Position numbers and translations under genes: made by a program
NCBI GenBank assembly: GCA_963784995.1
Contig: CAWATZ010000006.1
Location: 1,116,001-1,180,000, forward strand
From: CAWATZ01 sp963784995
GTDB taxonomy: Bacteria > Planctomycetota > Planctomycetia > Gemmatales > Gemmataceae
DNA: 64,000 nucleotides
Direction: 5' to 3'
In this document: one piece after another, positions 53,723 to 62,732 of the stretch
How the letters are laid out: every line of letters starts with the position of its first letter
How positions within the stretch are numbered: the stretch's first letter is position 1
The notes under the pieces: generated by a model
The model's input: only the letters and a program-made list of their open reading frames with translations
Told to the model about the DNA's origin: nothing
The model's database searches: none

Positions 53723-55076
53723 GCGAGCTCCTTGGCCAGGCGGATGCCGCTGAACTGCCAGCGCGCGTCCGGAGGGAAGAAATTGCGGTAGGTCCGGCGG
53801 GCGTGGCTGCGGGGCGTGGCGCAGGACGCGCCCCGCAAGACGAACTGGTTGCACATGAATTTGCCGTTGTACTCGCCCAGGGCGCCGGTAGGCGGGTGGT
53901 AGCCGGGGTAGCAGGCGTAGGGACTCGCGGTCCACTGCCACACGTCGCCGTAAAGCTGGTAGAGCGGTCCGGAGGCGTCCGCCGCACTCGATGGAGCAGG
54001 GTGAAAGCGGCTCCCCCTCCAGGAAGTGCCCCCCCAGTGGCACGCCGGAGGCGGCCATTTCCCACTCCGCCTCGGTAGGCAGCCGGGCGCCGGCCCAGCG
54101 TGCGAATGCGTCGGCCTCGTAGTAACTGACATGACAAACCGGCTCGTCCGGGCGGAGGCGTCTCGGTCCCGCCAGTGTGGTCGATGACCACACCCCGCCC
54201 TGCTCCGCCCAGTAGAGCGGGGCCTCCCATCCCTGGCCCTGCCGGGCGGCCCAGCCGTCGGACAGCCACAACTCGGGCCGGTCGTATCCGCCGTCGTTGA
54301 CAAAGGCCAGGTACTCGGCGTTGGTCACCAGCCGGCTTGCCAGCTGAAAAGCCTGCAGCCAGGTTCGGTGGCGCGGCGACTCGTTGTCGAACGCGAAGCC
54401 GCTGCCGTCATGCCCGATCCAGGCCAGCCCCGCGGGAAAGGCCAGCCAGCTATGGGGGGGAGGCGTGCCAATCTCTAACAGTAGCATCCCGGTAGACAGG
54501 ATTGAGCGGGTTGGCGGCCCAGGCGTGCTTCAGGTCGGTGAGGACCAACTCCTGGTGCTGCTGTTCGTGATGGACGCCCAGCACGACCGTCGTTGCGATT
54601 TTCCCCAGGGTCTCAGGATTTGCCGTCCGGAGGAGCTGAGCCACGTGTTTGTCCACATAAGCACGGTAGTCGAACACTTCCACAACTGTCGGGCGGGACA
54701 GCAGCCCCCGCTGCGAGCGCGGCCAGCGCGGCCCCACGCCCTGGTAGTACGAGTTGAAAAGGAACCGAAACTGGGGATGGAAGGGCCGATAACCCGGCAG
54801 GTGCGGCACCAGCAAGAACGTTTCAAAGAACCATGCTGTGTGGGCCAGGTGCCACTTCACCGGGCTTGCATCCGGCATGGACTGGATGACATAATCCTCC
54901 GACTCCAGCGGCTCGCACAGGGCTTCCGTGCAGCGGCGGACAGTTCGATAGGCATCCTCAAGAGCGGCGCCGTCCGCCGTGGCTGAGCCGGCGTGCGGCG
55001 CCCCGGGGTCCGGTGGAGAGATGGCAAGCCTTGTGGCCGGGCTTGCTTCCGCCTCATGGATAGACAGGATTCTCAT
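53719..55076 (-). pseudogene. egtB: EgtB-type sulfoxide synthase, two frameshifts
   Basis: The ATG at 55076 overlaps the marR stop (ATGA). The DinB-like part has SPVKWHLAHTAWFFETFLLV and VLGVHHEQQHQELVLTDL, the iron-binding His residues. The frame breaks at a run of seven G (54454-54460), and again near 54015. The joined sequence goes on with WLAFPAGLAWIGHDGSGFAF, then EWEMAASG and QLYGDVWQWTASPYACYPGY, the FGE-sulfatase domain. It ends in FSGIRLAKELA. EgtB joins hercynine to a thiol (gamma-glutamylcysteine or cysteine) with oxygen. The homopolymer makes a read error likely at one site. Confidence 0.87.
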
Positions 55077-55534
55077 AGGCAATCAGCTCCCGTTTCTGCT
55101 GTCACGATTCGACCCAGGACCGCGTTCAACGTCTCGGCCTCTGCGTCGCTCAGGCGACTTCCAAATTGCTCGGCAACGACTCTCTCGAACACCGCCCTCG
55201 CCTGCCTCAACTCGTCCCGCCCCCGATCCGTCAGGATCGCGCACGATCCTCGCCGGTCCTGCGCGTACTCCTCCCGGCGTAACAACCCCGCCCTCTCCAG
55301 CCGGTTCACCAACCGGGTCACGCCACTCCGGGTGAGATGCACGGCTCTGGCCAGCTCGCTCAGCCGAAGGCGGCCGACGGGGGCCTCGTGGAGCAAGCGC
55401 AACACGTTGTAAGAGCCGAGAGGCAGAGAAGTCCCCGCCGCCAGGTCGCGGCCGACCCGCTGCACCAGGAGCGCATGAGCGGCCAGGAACGTCCACCACC
55501 CCGCCAACCTGGCGTCCCCGGCTTGTGTGGTCAC
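55073..55534 (-). CDS. MarR-family transcriptional regulator
   Basis: 153 residues from a GTG at 55534 with AGGGG upstream. Winged helix: SYNVLRLLHEAPVGRLRLSE, then LARAVHLTRSGVTRLVNRLE (recognition helix) and REEYAQDRRGSCAILTDRG (wing with the family DRR). It is the first gene of a marR-egtB-egtD operon in which each start overlaps the previous stop, so it probably senses a redox or phenolic signal and controls this operon. No operator palindrome was identified upstream. Confidence 0.92.
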   Translation of the reverse strand: MTTQAGDARLAGWWTFLAAHALLVQRVGRDLAAGTSLPLGSYNVLRLLHEAPVGRLRLSELARAVHLTRSGVTRLVNRLERAGLLRREEYAQDRRGSCAILTDRGRDELRQARAVFERVVAEQFGSRLSDAEAETLNAVLGRIVTAETGADCL

Positions 55535-55786
55535 CGTTCGCCCCTCAGGAGACTTCGCGAGATGGTTGACTCTGCAACTACCGCGCCTAGACTAACGATG
55601 CTCGCCCACGGTCCGGAATCACCGCCACGGAGCGAGCCGGGCCGTGCGAGTGGCCGTCAAAACCACAGGCGATGGGACCAGCCATCGGGGCGAGTAGCAC
55701 CGGTCCCCAGCCTGCCTCTCCTTCGTCCATCGAATTGACGGCCGTTGCCGGCACCAGGCCACGGGCAGCGAAGCCCGCCCACTATC

Positions 55787-55832
55787 TTCAATGCCGTCTG
55801 GCCGGCGGACGCACAGAAAACTCAAGAAAACT
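55787..55832. repeat. Dispersed 40-base repeat, copy 2
   Basis: TTCAATGCCGTCTG, variable bases, then GGACGCACAGAAAACTCAAG, matching 48854-48898 at most positions. It sits in the 370-base region between the divergent marR and sigma factor genes, where no gene is seen. It may be a mobile repeat or a regulatory element. Confidence 0.6.
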
Positions 55833-55904
55833 GGCCGAAATCCTGGCGCGGCGGGCCTGAGCGGCAGGCAAGCCGGGTCGTGATGAAGGCAGGGGGATCG
55901 ATTG

Positions 55905-56482
55905 ATGCCGCCAGATTCCTCTTTTGACGAACTCATCCGCCTGGTGGGCAGCGGCGATGAGCAGGCGGCCGCCCAGCTCGTGCGGGACTTCGAGCCGGTC
56001 GTCCGCCGGGTACTGCGCGCGTCTCCGGGGCGTCCGCGCGGTGCGACTTCGATTCGCTGGACATCTGTCAGTCGGTGCTCGCCATCTTCTTCGTGCGCGT
56101 GGCCGCCGGCCAGTACGACCTGAAAGAGCCCGCCGACCTGATCAAGTTGCTGCTGACCATGACCCGCAACAAGCTGGCCGAAAAAATGCGGCATCAGCAC
56201 CGCCTGCGCCGCGACAGCCGCCGCACCGTGGGTGGGGTGGAAGAGCTGGCTCTGGGGGGCCGGGACCCGACTCCGAGCAGTGTGGTTGCGGGTAAGGAGT
56301 TGCTCGAACAGGCGCGGCAGCGCCTGAGCGAGGAAGAGCGCCAGCTCGTTGAGCTGCGCGGCCAGGGCCTCAGCTGGGAGGAAGTCGCGGCATCCCTGGG
56401 AGGGACGGCCGGGGCGCGGCGGAACCAGTTGGCCCGCGCGCTCGACCGGGTCGCCCAGGAACTGCGACTCGACGAGCCATGA
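55905..56482 (+). pseudogene. ECF sigma factor, frameshifted in region 2
   Basis: From the ATG at 55905 (AGGGGG upstream): SSFDELIRLVGSGDEQAAAQ, then LVRDFEPVVRRVLR. The frame breaks near 56030 and continues as CDFDSLDICQSVLAIFFVRV, AAGQYDLKEPADLIKLLLTM and, in region 4, LSEEERQLVELRGQGLSWEE, VAASLGGTAGARRNQLARAL. DSxDICQSVL..FF is typical of planctomycete ECF factors located beside protein kinases, as here. Confidence 0.8.
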
Positions 56483-56547
56483 TTGGGGAGTTCCGAGGGG
56501 CCTAATACGCCGTCCCGGTTCGAGTGTCGCCTTTTCCGGGAGGAGCC

Positions 56548-57117
56548 ATGTCCGACACGCCGGGCCATCCTTCTGGTTTGTCCCGAAGTCCGGGATCTTC
56601 GGAGGATCCCGTGGCGCAGTTGTCCGCCCTGTGGCGAAAGGTCAGAGCCTGACCTGAAGGAGTTCCTGGCCGGAGCCGGGCGACTCAACGCCGCAGAACT
56701 GACGGACGTGCTCTGCACCGACCAGCGCCAGCGGTGGTTGCACGGCCAGCCCCGAGGTCGAGCCTACATCGCGCTCCACGGCTCCTTCCACCCCGGTGCG
56801 GAACCCGCTATTGACCTGGTCTTTGGCGAGTTTCTGGCGCCGCGAGCTGGGCGAGTCCCCGACCCTGGACGAGTATTGCCGGCGTTTCCCGAAGCTCGCG
56901 GGGCAGCTGCGGCTGCACGTCGGTCTCTACGACGCCCTGGGGGAGGTCGGGCCGGCAAGGGACGATCCCGCCTCCGGGCCTGGGGAGGATCCCTCCACGA
57001 GCCTCTCACGCGGCACAGACGCCTGCGGAAGGCGGGGGGCAGAGCGCGGAAGTCGGAGAACCGTGGGCGGCCGGTCTCTCTCCCGTCTCCCGATTTTCGC
57101 CCGCCGTCTTCCCGGAG
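56548..57117 (+). pseudogene. Damaged N-terminal extension of the kinase gene
   Basis: Starts at an ATG with GGGAGGAG upstream (MSDTPGHPSGLSRSPGSSED). The planctomycete kinase prefix then jumps frame near 56650 to PDLKEFLAGAGRLNAAELTD, near 56830 to RRELGESPTLDEYCRRFPKL, and near 57090 back into the kinase frame. Such a prefix (DQRxRW..., EYxxRFP) normally precedes the catalytic domain. Three frame changes in 570 bases suggest decay or poor base calls. Confidence 0.6.
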
Positions 57118-59196
57118 TTGCCGGGCTACGAAATCCTGGGCGAGGCCGGCCGCGGAGGCATGGGTATCGTCTACAAGGCGCGCCAGCTCAGCCTGCAGCG
57201 TCTGGTAGCAATCAAGGTGGTTCGCTATGGGGGAGGGGACGAGCAAATCGCAGCACGGTTTCACCAGGAGTGCCTCCTGGCTGGCCGGCTGGCCCACCCA
57301 AATCTGGTGGTGGCCTACGATGCAGGCGCAGTCACCGGGCTTCCCTACTTCGTTATGGAATTCGTCGATGGTGCCGGCCTTGACGGAATCGTGAGGCGGC
57401 GAGGGCCGTTACCCGTGGCGGAGGCTTGCGAGGTCGTTCGGCAGGCGGCCCTCGGGTTGCAGCACATCCATGAACACGGCCTGGTCCACCGCGACGTCAA
57501 GCCGTCCAACCTGATGCTCACGCCCTCCGGTCAGGTGAAGGTGCTCGACCTGGGCCTGGCGCGGCTGGTGAACGATCCGGGTCGGGAAGGACAGATCACG
57601 TCGCCCGGCCAGTTTCTCGGCACGCTCGACTACATGGCCCCCGAGCAGTGCGACAACAGCCACGCGGTCGACATCCGCGCGGACATTTATAGTCTGGGCT
57701 GCACGCTGTACCACCTTCTGGGGGGAACGCCGCCCTTCGCCGCCCCTGGCTTTTCATCTCCTTATCAGAAGCTCAAGGCCCATGCCGAGGTATCGGCGCC
57801 GCCGATCCGCCAACGGCGGCCGGACGTCCCAGAGCAACTGGCAATGGTCGTGGCGCGGATGCTGGCCAAGGATCGCGATGGTCGGTTCGCTACCCCCGCG
57901 GAAATCGTCGCGGCTTTGCATCCATTTGCGGTAGGCGCGGACCTCCCGAGTTTGCTAGGCGCTGAAGGCACCCTGCTTTCACCGACGGCCCCGACCGTTC
58001 GCACGAGCAGTCGGCCGCTATCTGTGGGTGTGTTGCACTCCTTCTCGGGGACGATGGGTCTCAGCGAGGGCCCTGTAGCTGACGCTACGCTCCTGGCAAT
58101 CGAGGAAATCAACCAGCGAGGCGGAGTCCGGGGGAAGAAACTCGAGGCCTTCATTTGCGATTGCCGGTCGGATGAGCCAACATTCGCGCGCGAAGCCGAG
58201 CGGTTGATCACCCAGGAAAAGGTCTGCACCCTGTTCGGTTGCTGGACCTCCGCCAGCCGAAAGGAGCTCCTCCCCGTCCTGGAGCGACACGATCATCTGC
58301 TTGTTTACCCCGTGCAGTACGAGGGCCTCGAACAATCCCCTTACGTCGTCTACACCGGCGCTACCCCCAATCAGCAGATGCTCCCGGCCATCCGCTGGGC
58401 CTTCGACTCCCTGGGCGCCCGCCGGTTCTTCCTGCTGGGATGGGATTCCGTCTACTCGCACGCGGCCCACGCCGTCATTCGGGAGGAACTCGCGGCACTT
58501 GGTGGCCAGATCGCCGGGGAGGAATATCTTTTGCCTGCGAGCCCCGAAGTTTCCGGGGTGGTACGACGAATTCTCGAAACCCAGGCGGACGTGATCCTGA
58601 ACACCGTGGTCGGCGACCGCAACATCCCGCTCTGCCGTACACTGCGAGCGGCTGGGGCGACGCCTGGCAAGCTGCCAACGATTTACTTCAGCGTGGGCGA
58701 AGTCGAGCTGCGGCATTTCGCGGATCGGGAGATTGTCGGAGACTATGCCGCCTGGAACTATTTTCAGAGCTTGGACCGGCCGCAGAACAAAAGCTTCGTC
58801 AGCCGTTTCCGAAAGCGATACGGCTCGCAGCGCGTCCTCTGCGACACCATGGAAGCGGCCTATCTAGGGGTCCACCTCTCGGCGCAGGCGGTAGAGTCGG
58901 CGGGCGGCGACGACACACCTGCGATTCGGGAGGCCCTCCGGAACCAAAGTTTCGACGCGCCGGGGGGAGTCGTGCGGATCGATCCCAGCAATCAGCACAC
59001 TTGGAAGACCGCCCGGGTTGGCCGGGTGGTCGCGGGGGGGCAGTTTGAGTTAATCTGGACATCGGAGACCGCGATACAACCCGTTCCTTTTCCCGACTCT
59101 CGGCCCGCCGCCGCCTGGCACGACCTGCTGGCCGATCTTTTCCAGCAATGGGACGGACACTGGTCCAACCCTAATGCCGAAGGGATTTCGTTATGA
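57118..59196 (+). CDS. Serine/threonine protein kinase fused to a UrtA/AmiC-like ligand-binding domain
   Basis: 692 residues from a TTG at 57118; the real start is probably 56548 (see the damaged prefix). Kinase: Gly loop GEAGRGGMGIVYKA, Lys in LVAIKVV, catalytic VHRDVKPSNLML, DLGLARL in the DFG position (Phe replaced by Leu) and APEQ. From about residue 300 it is a type-1 periplasmic-binding fold of the urea/amide family (VGVLHSFSGTMGLSEGPVAD, FGCWTSASRKELLPVLE, VYPVQYEGLEQSPYVVYTGA). No membrane segment lies between, so this is a cytoplasmic sensor kinase, as AmiC is a cytoplasmic amide sensor. Ligand (urea, amide) is inferred. The end overlaps the MOSC gene (ATGA). Confidence 0.92.
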   Translation: MPGYEILGEAGRGGMGIVYKARQLSLQRLVAIKVVRYGGGDEQIAARFHQECLLAGRLAHPNLVVAYDAGAVTGLPYFVMEFVDGAGLDGIVRRRGPLPVAEACEVVRQAALGLQHIHEHGLVHRDVKPSNLMLTPSGQVKVLDLGLARLVNDPGREGQITSPGQFLGTLDYMAPEQCDNSHAVDIRADIYSLGCTLYHLLGGTPPFAAPGFSSPYQKLKAHAEVSAPPIRQRRPDVPEQLAMVVARMLAKDRDGRFATPAEIVAALHPFAVGADLPSLLGAEGTLLSPTAPTVRTSSRPLSVGVLHSFSGTMGLSEGPVADATLLAIEEINQRGGVRGKKLEAFICDCRSDEPTFAREAERLITQEKVCTLFGCWTSASRKELLPVLERHDHLLVYPVQYEGLEQSPYVVYTGATPNQQMLPAIRWAFDSLGARRFFLLGWDSVYSHAAHAVIREELAALGGQIAGEEYLLPASPEVSGVVRRILETQADVILNTVVGDRNIPLCRTLRAAGATPGKLPTIYFSVGEVELRHFADREIVGDYAAWNYFQSLDRPQNKSFVSRFRKRYGSQRVLCDTMEAAYLGVHLSAQAVESAGGDDTPAIREALRNQSFDAPGGVVRIDPSNQHTWKTARVGRVVAGGQFELIWTSETAIQPVPFPDSRPAAAWHDLLADLFQQWDGHWSNPNAEGISL

Positions 59197-60035
59197 AACG
59201 CTTCGTGGGTACTCTCTCTGAGATTTGGCGCTATCCGGTCAAGTCCATGCTCGGCGAGCGGTTGAGCGAGTTGGCGATCGGAGTAGGTGGCGGAATCGGC
59301 GACCGGGTCTGGGCACTCCGCGAACTTGAAAGCGGTAGGATCGCGAGCGCCAAGAAATACCCACGGCTGCTAGAATTCCGCGCGACCTACGAAGTCCCAC
59401 CGACCAATGAAGGTCCCTGCCGCGTGCGGATCGAGGCCCCGGGCGGCCGGGTAATGTACCCCGACGAGGCCGGAGCGTCCGAGGAGATCTCCGCCATGAT
59501 CGGCAAGCCTTTGCGTCTGGAGCGTGCCCAGTCGCATCGTCGCGAAAAGACGGGGATCGACCCGGCCACGGTCTTCGGCGACGTGCCCGTCGAGAACCTG
59601 AAACCCGAATACACGGCCCAAACTCTACCAGACTACTTTGAATTGATGGAGGGAACGTTCTTCGAGGTGGCCGCGCTTCACGTGCTTGCGAGCGGCTCGG
59701 TCGAACACCTGCGCCGACTACAACCCGGGGCAGCGATCGACCGGCGCCGCTTCCGGCCAAACCTCTACATCGAGACCGGGGCCGAGTGGACTGGCTTCGT
59801 CGAAGACTCGTGGCTGGGGGGCACTCTTGCGGTCGGTGCGACTTTGCGGATCGAAGGTATGCAGCCCGCCCTCGGGTGCGTGACGACGACCTTGGCACAA
59901 GGTGATCTTCCCCGGGATCTTAGCGTGCTCCGGACCAGCGCGAAACACCATGGGGGCTGCGTGGGCGTCTTCGGCGCGGTCCAGGCCACCGGAGGTTTGG
60001 TCCGAATTGGCGACTCCGTGTCGCTGAGCAAGTGA
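59193..60035 (+). CDS. MOSC domain-containing protein
   Basis: 280 residues, start overlapping the kinase stop. N-terminal beta-barrel: LSEIWRYPVKSMLGERLSEL, GGGIGDRVWALRE. MOSC part: RRFRPNLYIETGAEW, then LGGTLAVGATLRIEGMQPAL and GCVTTT with a conserved Cys (LGCVTTTL). MOSC proteins handle sulfur transfer or reduction with the molybdenum cofactor (YiiM, MOSC-type amidoxime reductases). Its coupling to a ligand-sensing kinase is unexplained. Confidence 0.9.
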   Translation: MKRFVGTLSEIWRYPVKSMLGERLSELAIGVGGGIGDRVWALRELESGRIASAKKYPRLLEFRATYEVPPTNEGPCRVRIEAPGGRVMYPDEAGASEEISAMIGKPLRLERAQSHRREKTGIDPATVFGDVPVENLKPEYTAQTLPDYFELMEGTFFEVAALHVLASGSVEHLRRLQPGAAIDRRRFRPNLYIETGAEWTGFVEDSWLGGTLAVGATLRIEGMQPALGCVTTTLAQGDLPRDLSVLRTSAKHHGGCVGVFGAVQATGGLVRIGDSVSLSK

Positions 60036-60094
60036 AACGCGCGTGTACGCGCTTCGCCACAGCGTACCACCGACCGCTCAAAGTGGCCCGGCGC

Positions 60095-60289
60095 GCGAAT
60101 CAGCATACGTGGAAGGTGTTCCGCCTCGGCAAGATCGTCGAGGACGGCCAGCTCGAGGTGATTGCCAGCTCCGAGGAGCCGATCCGACCTGAACCTTACG
60201 CGGCCTCACGTTCCCCTGCCGCCTGGAACGCCTTCCTGGCCGACCTTCACCAGCGCTGGGACGGGCTGTGGGCCAACCCGGGCAAGTGA
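60095..60289 (+). pseudogene. C-terminal fragment of a second kinase/substrate-binding protein
   Basis: In frame from about 60095: NQHTWKVFRLGKIVEDGQLE, then ASSEEPIRPEPYAASRSPAA and FLADLHQRWDGLWANPGK. It matches the last 60 residues of the kinase fusion (NQHTWKTARVGRVVAGGQFE, DLFQQWDGHWSNP) at about half the positions. So a paralogous fusion once lay downstream and was lost except for its end. Confidence 0.8.
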
Positions 60290-60425
60290 AGGTCGCCGGT
60301 CATCATGACAGCGTATACCGAGTTTTTCAATTTCGTGTGCGGTCTGCAGGCAAACGGCATTCACGATGGTGGAAAGCAGCTCAGGGCAGATTCCGGCAGC
60401 GCAGGCCGGAGGAAGGGAGGCTGAG

Positions 60426-60809
60426 GTGAATGATCCGCAAATCCGCGCAGCCCTGGAACGACACTGGGCCGCCTCCGCTGCGGGTAATCAGGACGCCGAA
60501 CACGAGATCTACCACGACGACGCCATCGTCGAGTATCCCCAATCAGGGGAGCGCATCCGCGGGCGGCACAACGTGCAAGCCCTTCGCAGCCAGCACCCGG
60601 CCAGGCCGTCGGGCTTTGTCGTCCGGCGGATTGTCGGCGGGGGTGACCTCTGGGTCACCGAGTACGTGATCACCTATGACGGGCGTCGCGTCAACACGGT
60701 GAGCATCATGGAGCTCCAGGCAGGCAAGGTAGTGCGCGAGACGCAGTACTTCGCAGAGCCGTTCGACCCCCCGGCATGGCGGGCCCGGTGGGTGGAACAG
60801 ATGACGTGA
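60426..60809 (+). CDS. SnoaL-like/NTF2-fold protein
   Basis: 127 residues from a GTG at 60426, 5 bases after GGGAGG; a longer reading from an ATG at 60366 is possible. RAALERHWAASAAGNQDAEH, IYHDDAIVEYPQSGERIRGR and VITYDGRRVNTVSIMELQAG, then YFAEPFDPPAWRARWVEQ fit the nuclear transport factor 2-like family of small cone-shaped proteins (SnoaL). Substrate unknown. Confidence 0.82.
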   Translation: MNDPQIRAALERHWAASAAGNQDAEHEIYHDDAIVEYPQSGERIRGRHNVQALRSQHPARPSGFVVRRIVGGGDLWVTEYVITYDGRRVNTVSIMELQAGKVVRETQYFAEPFDPPAWRARWVEQMT

Positions 60810-60931
60810 GCCCCCTTCGAGCACAAGTTGGACCAGTCTCGTAACCGGGTTGAACGTTCCAGCTGCACCGGGCGCCTCGGTCGCGAGAGCTCCAGTCAAT
60901 TAGCACCTCGCCCGGTGGGGAGTAGTCAACT

Positions 60932-61543
60932 GTGAAAGACGTCATTTCAAGGAGGTCAAAATCGTCCTTCAAGAAACTCCCTCGGTCGTTTTTCCGGCGA
61001 TCTGCGACGGAGCTGGCCCGCGCGTTGATCGGAAAGATCCTCGTGCGCCACATTCACGGGAAGGCATTTCAGGCGCGTGTCGTGGAGACCGAAGCGTATC
61101 TCGGCCCTCACGATCTGGCATCGCACGCCTCCAAAGGGCGGACGCGGCGAACCGAGGTCTTGTTTGGCCCCGCAGGACGGGCCTACGTGTACTTGATCTA
61201 CGGGATGTATGAGATGCTGAACGTCGTGGCCGGAGGTGTGGGAGAAGCCCAAGCGGTACTCATCCGCGCCGCCAAGCCGCTTAACGGTTGGAAGGCCGAT
61301 CTTTCGGGGCCCGGTCGGCTTACTCGGGCATTTCAGATCACCCGCTCGGAGTACGGCCTGGACTTGACTGGAGACCAACTTTATTTCCTGGACGATCCAG
61401 CGTATCAGGCGCGGGTGGTTTCCGCGAAACGGGTCGGTATCGACTACGCCAGAGAATGGAAGGATGCTCCACTTCGCTTTCTCGATGCAGATCACTCGGC
61501 GCGCGACTGTCTTGCAGAGGAACGCCATGAGACAGAGACCTGA
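60932..61543 (+). CDS. 3-methyladenine DNA glycosylase (Mpg/AAG family)
   Basis: 203 residues from a GTG at 60932. FFRRSATELARALIGKILVR, then VVETEAYLGPHDLASHASKG (catalytic Glu in VETEAY), GRAYVYLIYGMYEMLNVVAG, VLIRAAKPL and SGPGRLTRAFQI fit the eukaryotic-type AAG fold. It removes alkylated purines from DNA. Length is normal. It lies before the second AKR module, in the stress-related stretch. Confidence 0.93.
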   Translation: MKDVISRRSKSSFKKLPRSFFRRSATELARALIGKILVRHIHGKAFQARVVETEAYLGPHDLASHASKGRTRRTEVLFGPAGRAYVYLIYGMYEMLNVVAGGVGEAQAVLIRAAKPLNGWKADLSGPGRLTRAFQITRSEYGLDLTGDQLYFLDDPAYQARVVSAKRVGIDYAREWKDAPLRFLDADHSARDCLAEERHETET

Positions 61544-61659
61544 TGATCTTCTGGCGCAGATCGGCCCGGACACCTCAACACCTCCGCGCAGGCGCAATTC
61601 CGCCAATTTGCAGCGGTCACATCAGACCGCGGTGTGTCCGACCGCAGCGCGCAACTGTC

Positions 61660-62607
61660 TCAACTTCCCTTTCCTCTCGGAATGAACCCGGGAACACCGG
61701 TCTCCACTACGGCATTAAACCTGACCCGTAATTTGATTCCGTCGCTAATCTCCCGCACGGCCTCTTCAGGAAGGGCGGAGACTTCAAAGTTCTCCTTGAT
61801 CCGGCTGGGGGTCTTCGAGGTGGTCAGGAGGGCCGTCCCGCGCTGGATGGCCCAGGCGAGCAAGACCTGCGCCGGGGTCTTGTTGACTCGCCTGGCGATA
61901 GTGGTAATGACAGGATCTTCCAGCAAGTTGGGCTCGCTGCTGTGCCCCAGCGCTGCGAACGCTTGCAACACGATGCCGTTCTTCCTGCAATAGTCCAAAA
62001 GATCCCATTGCGGGAGGTAGGGATGGGCTTCGACGTGAACGACTGCGGGCTTGATCCTCCCCGCCTCAAAGATCTCTTGTACCTGGCCCAGGCTGACGTC
62101 GGATAAGCCGATGGCCTTGCACTTGCCCTCGTCCACCAGGCCCTCCAACGCCCTCCACGTATCCAGCAACGTCACCCCTTTGTCATAAATCACATTGCCG
62201 TTCGCATCCCTCGGGTCTTGCTCGTCTCCAGGTTGGAAAGCAAAGGGGGTGTGGATGAGATAGAGATCGACGTAGTCGAGTTGGAGCCTCTTGAGACTGG
62301 CCTCGAAGGCGGGATTGACGCGTTCGGGACGATGATTGTTATTCCAGAGCTTCGTGGCGATAAACACTTCCTCCCGCTTGATCTTCCCCGCCTGGAACAC
62401 CTCCTGCAGCGCTTCGCCGACCTCCTTTTCATTTCGGTAGCGTTCCGCAGCGTCGAGCTGGCGGAATCCCGCCTCCAGCGCCGCCTTGGTCGCGGTCCTG
62501 GTTGCCACGGGGTCGGGAATCAGTGTGCCAAAGCCGAGGGCGGGGATAGCACCGGATCCATTGTTGAGGGCTATCTTCGTATAGCGAAGGTTGTCGCTCT
62601 CTACCAT
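61660..62607 (-). CDS. Aldo/keto reductase, type 1, copy 2
   Basis: 315 residues, about 97 percent identical to 43315-44262. It keeps the tetrad (QLDAAERYRNE, TKLWNNNH, IHTPFAF). Differences include LRYTKIAL for LRNTKIAL and VEAHPYLP for VESHPYLP. The upstream stretch TTCACTCCTCCAATATTAAC is also shared. The duplication includes type 2 but not the ALDH gene here. Confidence 0.92.
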   Translation of the reverse strand: MVESDNLRYTKIALNNGSGAIPALGFGTLIPDPVATRTATKAALEAGFRQLDAAERYRNEKEVGEALQEVFQAGKIKREEVFIATKLWNNNHRPERVNPAFEASLKRLQLDYVDLYLIHTPFAFQPGDEQDPRDANGNVIYDKGVTLLDTWRALEGLVDEGKCKAIGLSDVSLGQVQEIFEAGRIKPAVVHVEAHPYLPQWDLLDYCRKNGIVLQAFAALGHSSEPNLLEDPVITTIARRVNKTPAQVLLAWAIQRGTALLTTSKTPSRIKENFEVSALPEEAVREISDGIKLRVRFNAVVETGVPGFIPRGKGS

Positions 62608-62732
62608 TGCTTCACTCCTCCAATATTAACCAGGTGGACCTCAGCCCGGGGCGCGAGCAGCAAGTCATCGGTGACCAGGATCACGTGAGGCCGCCGGCCT
62701 CATTACGGAAGTGGAGACAGGGAGCGTTCGGT

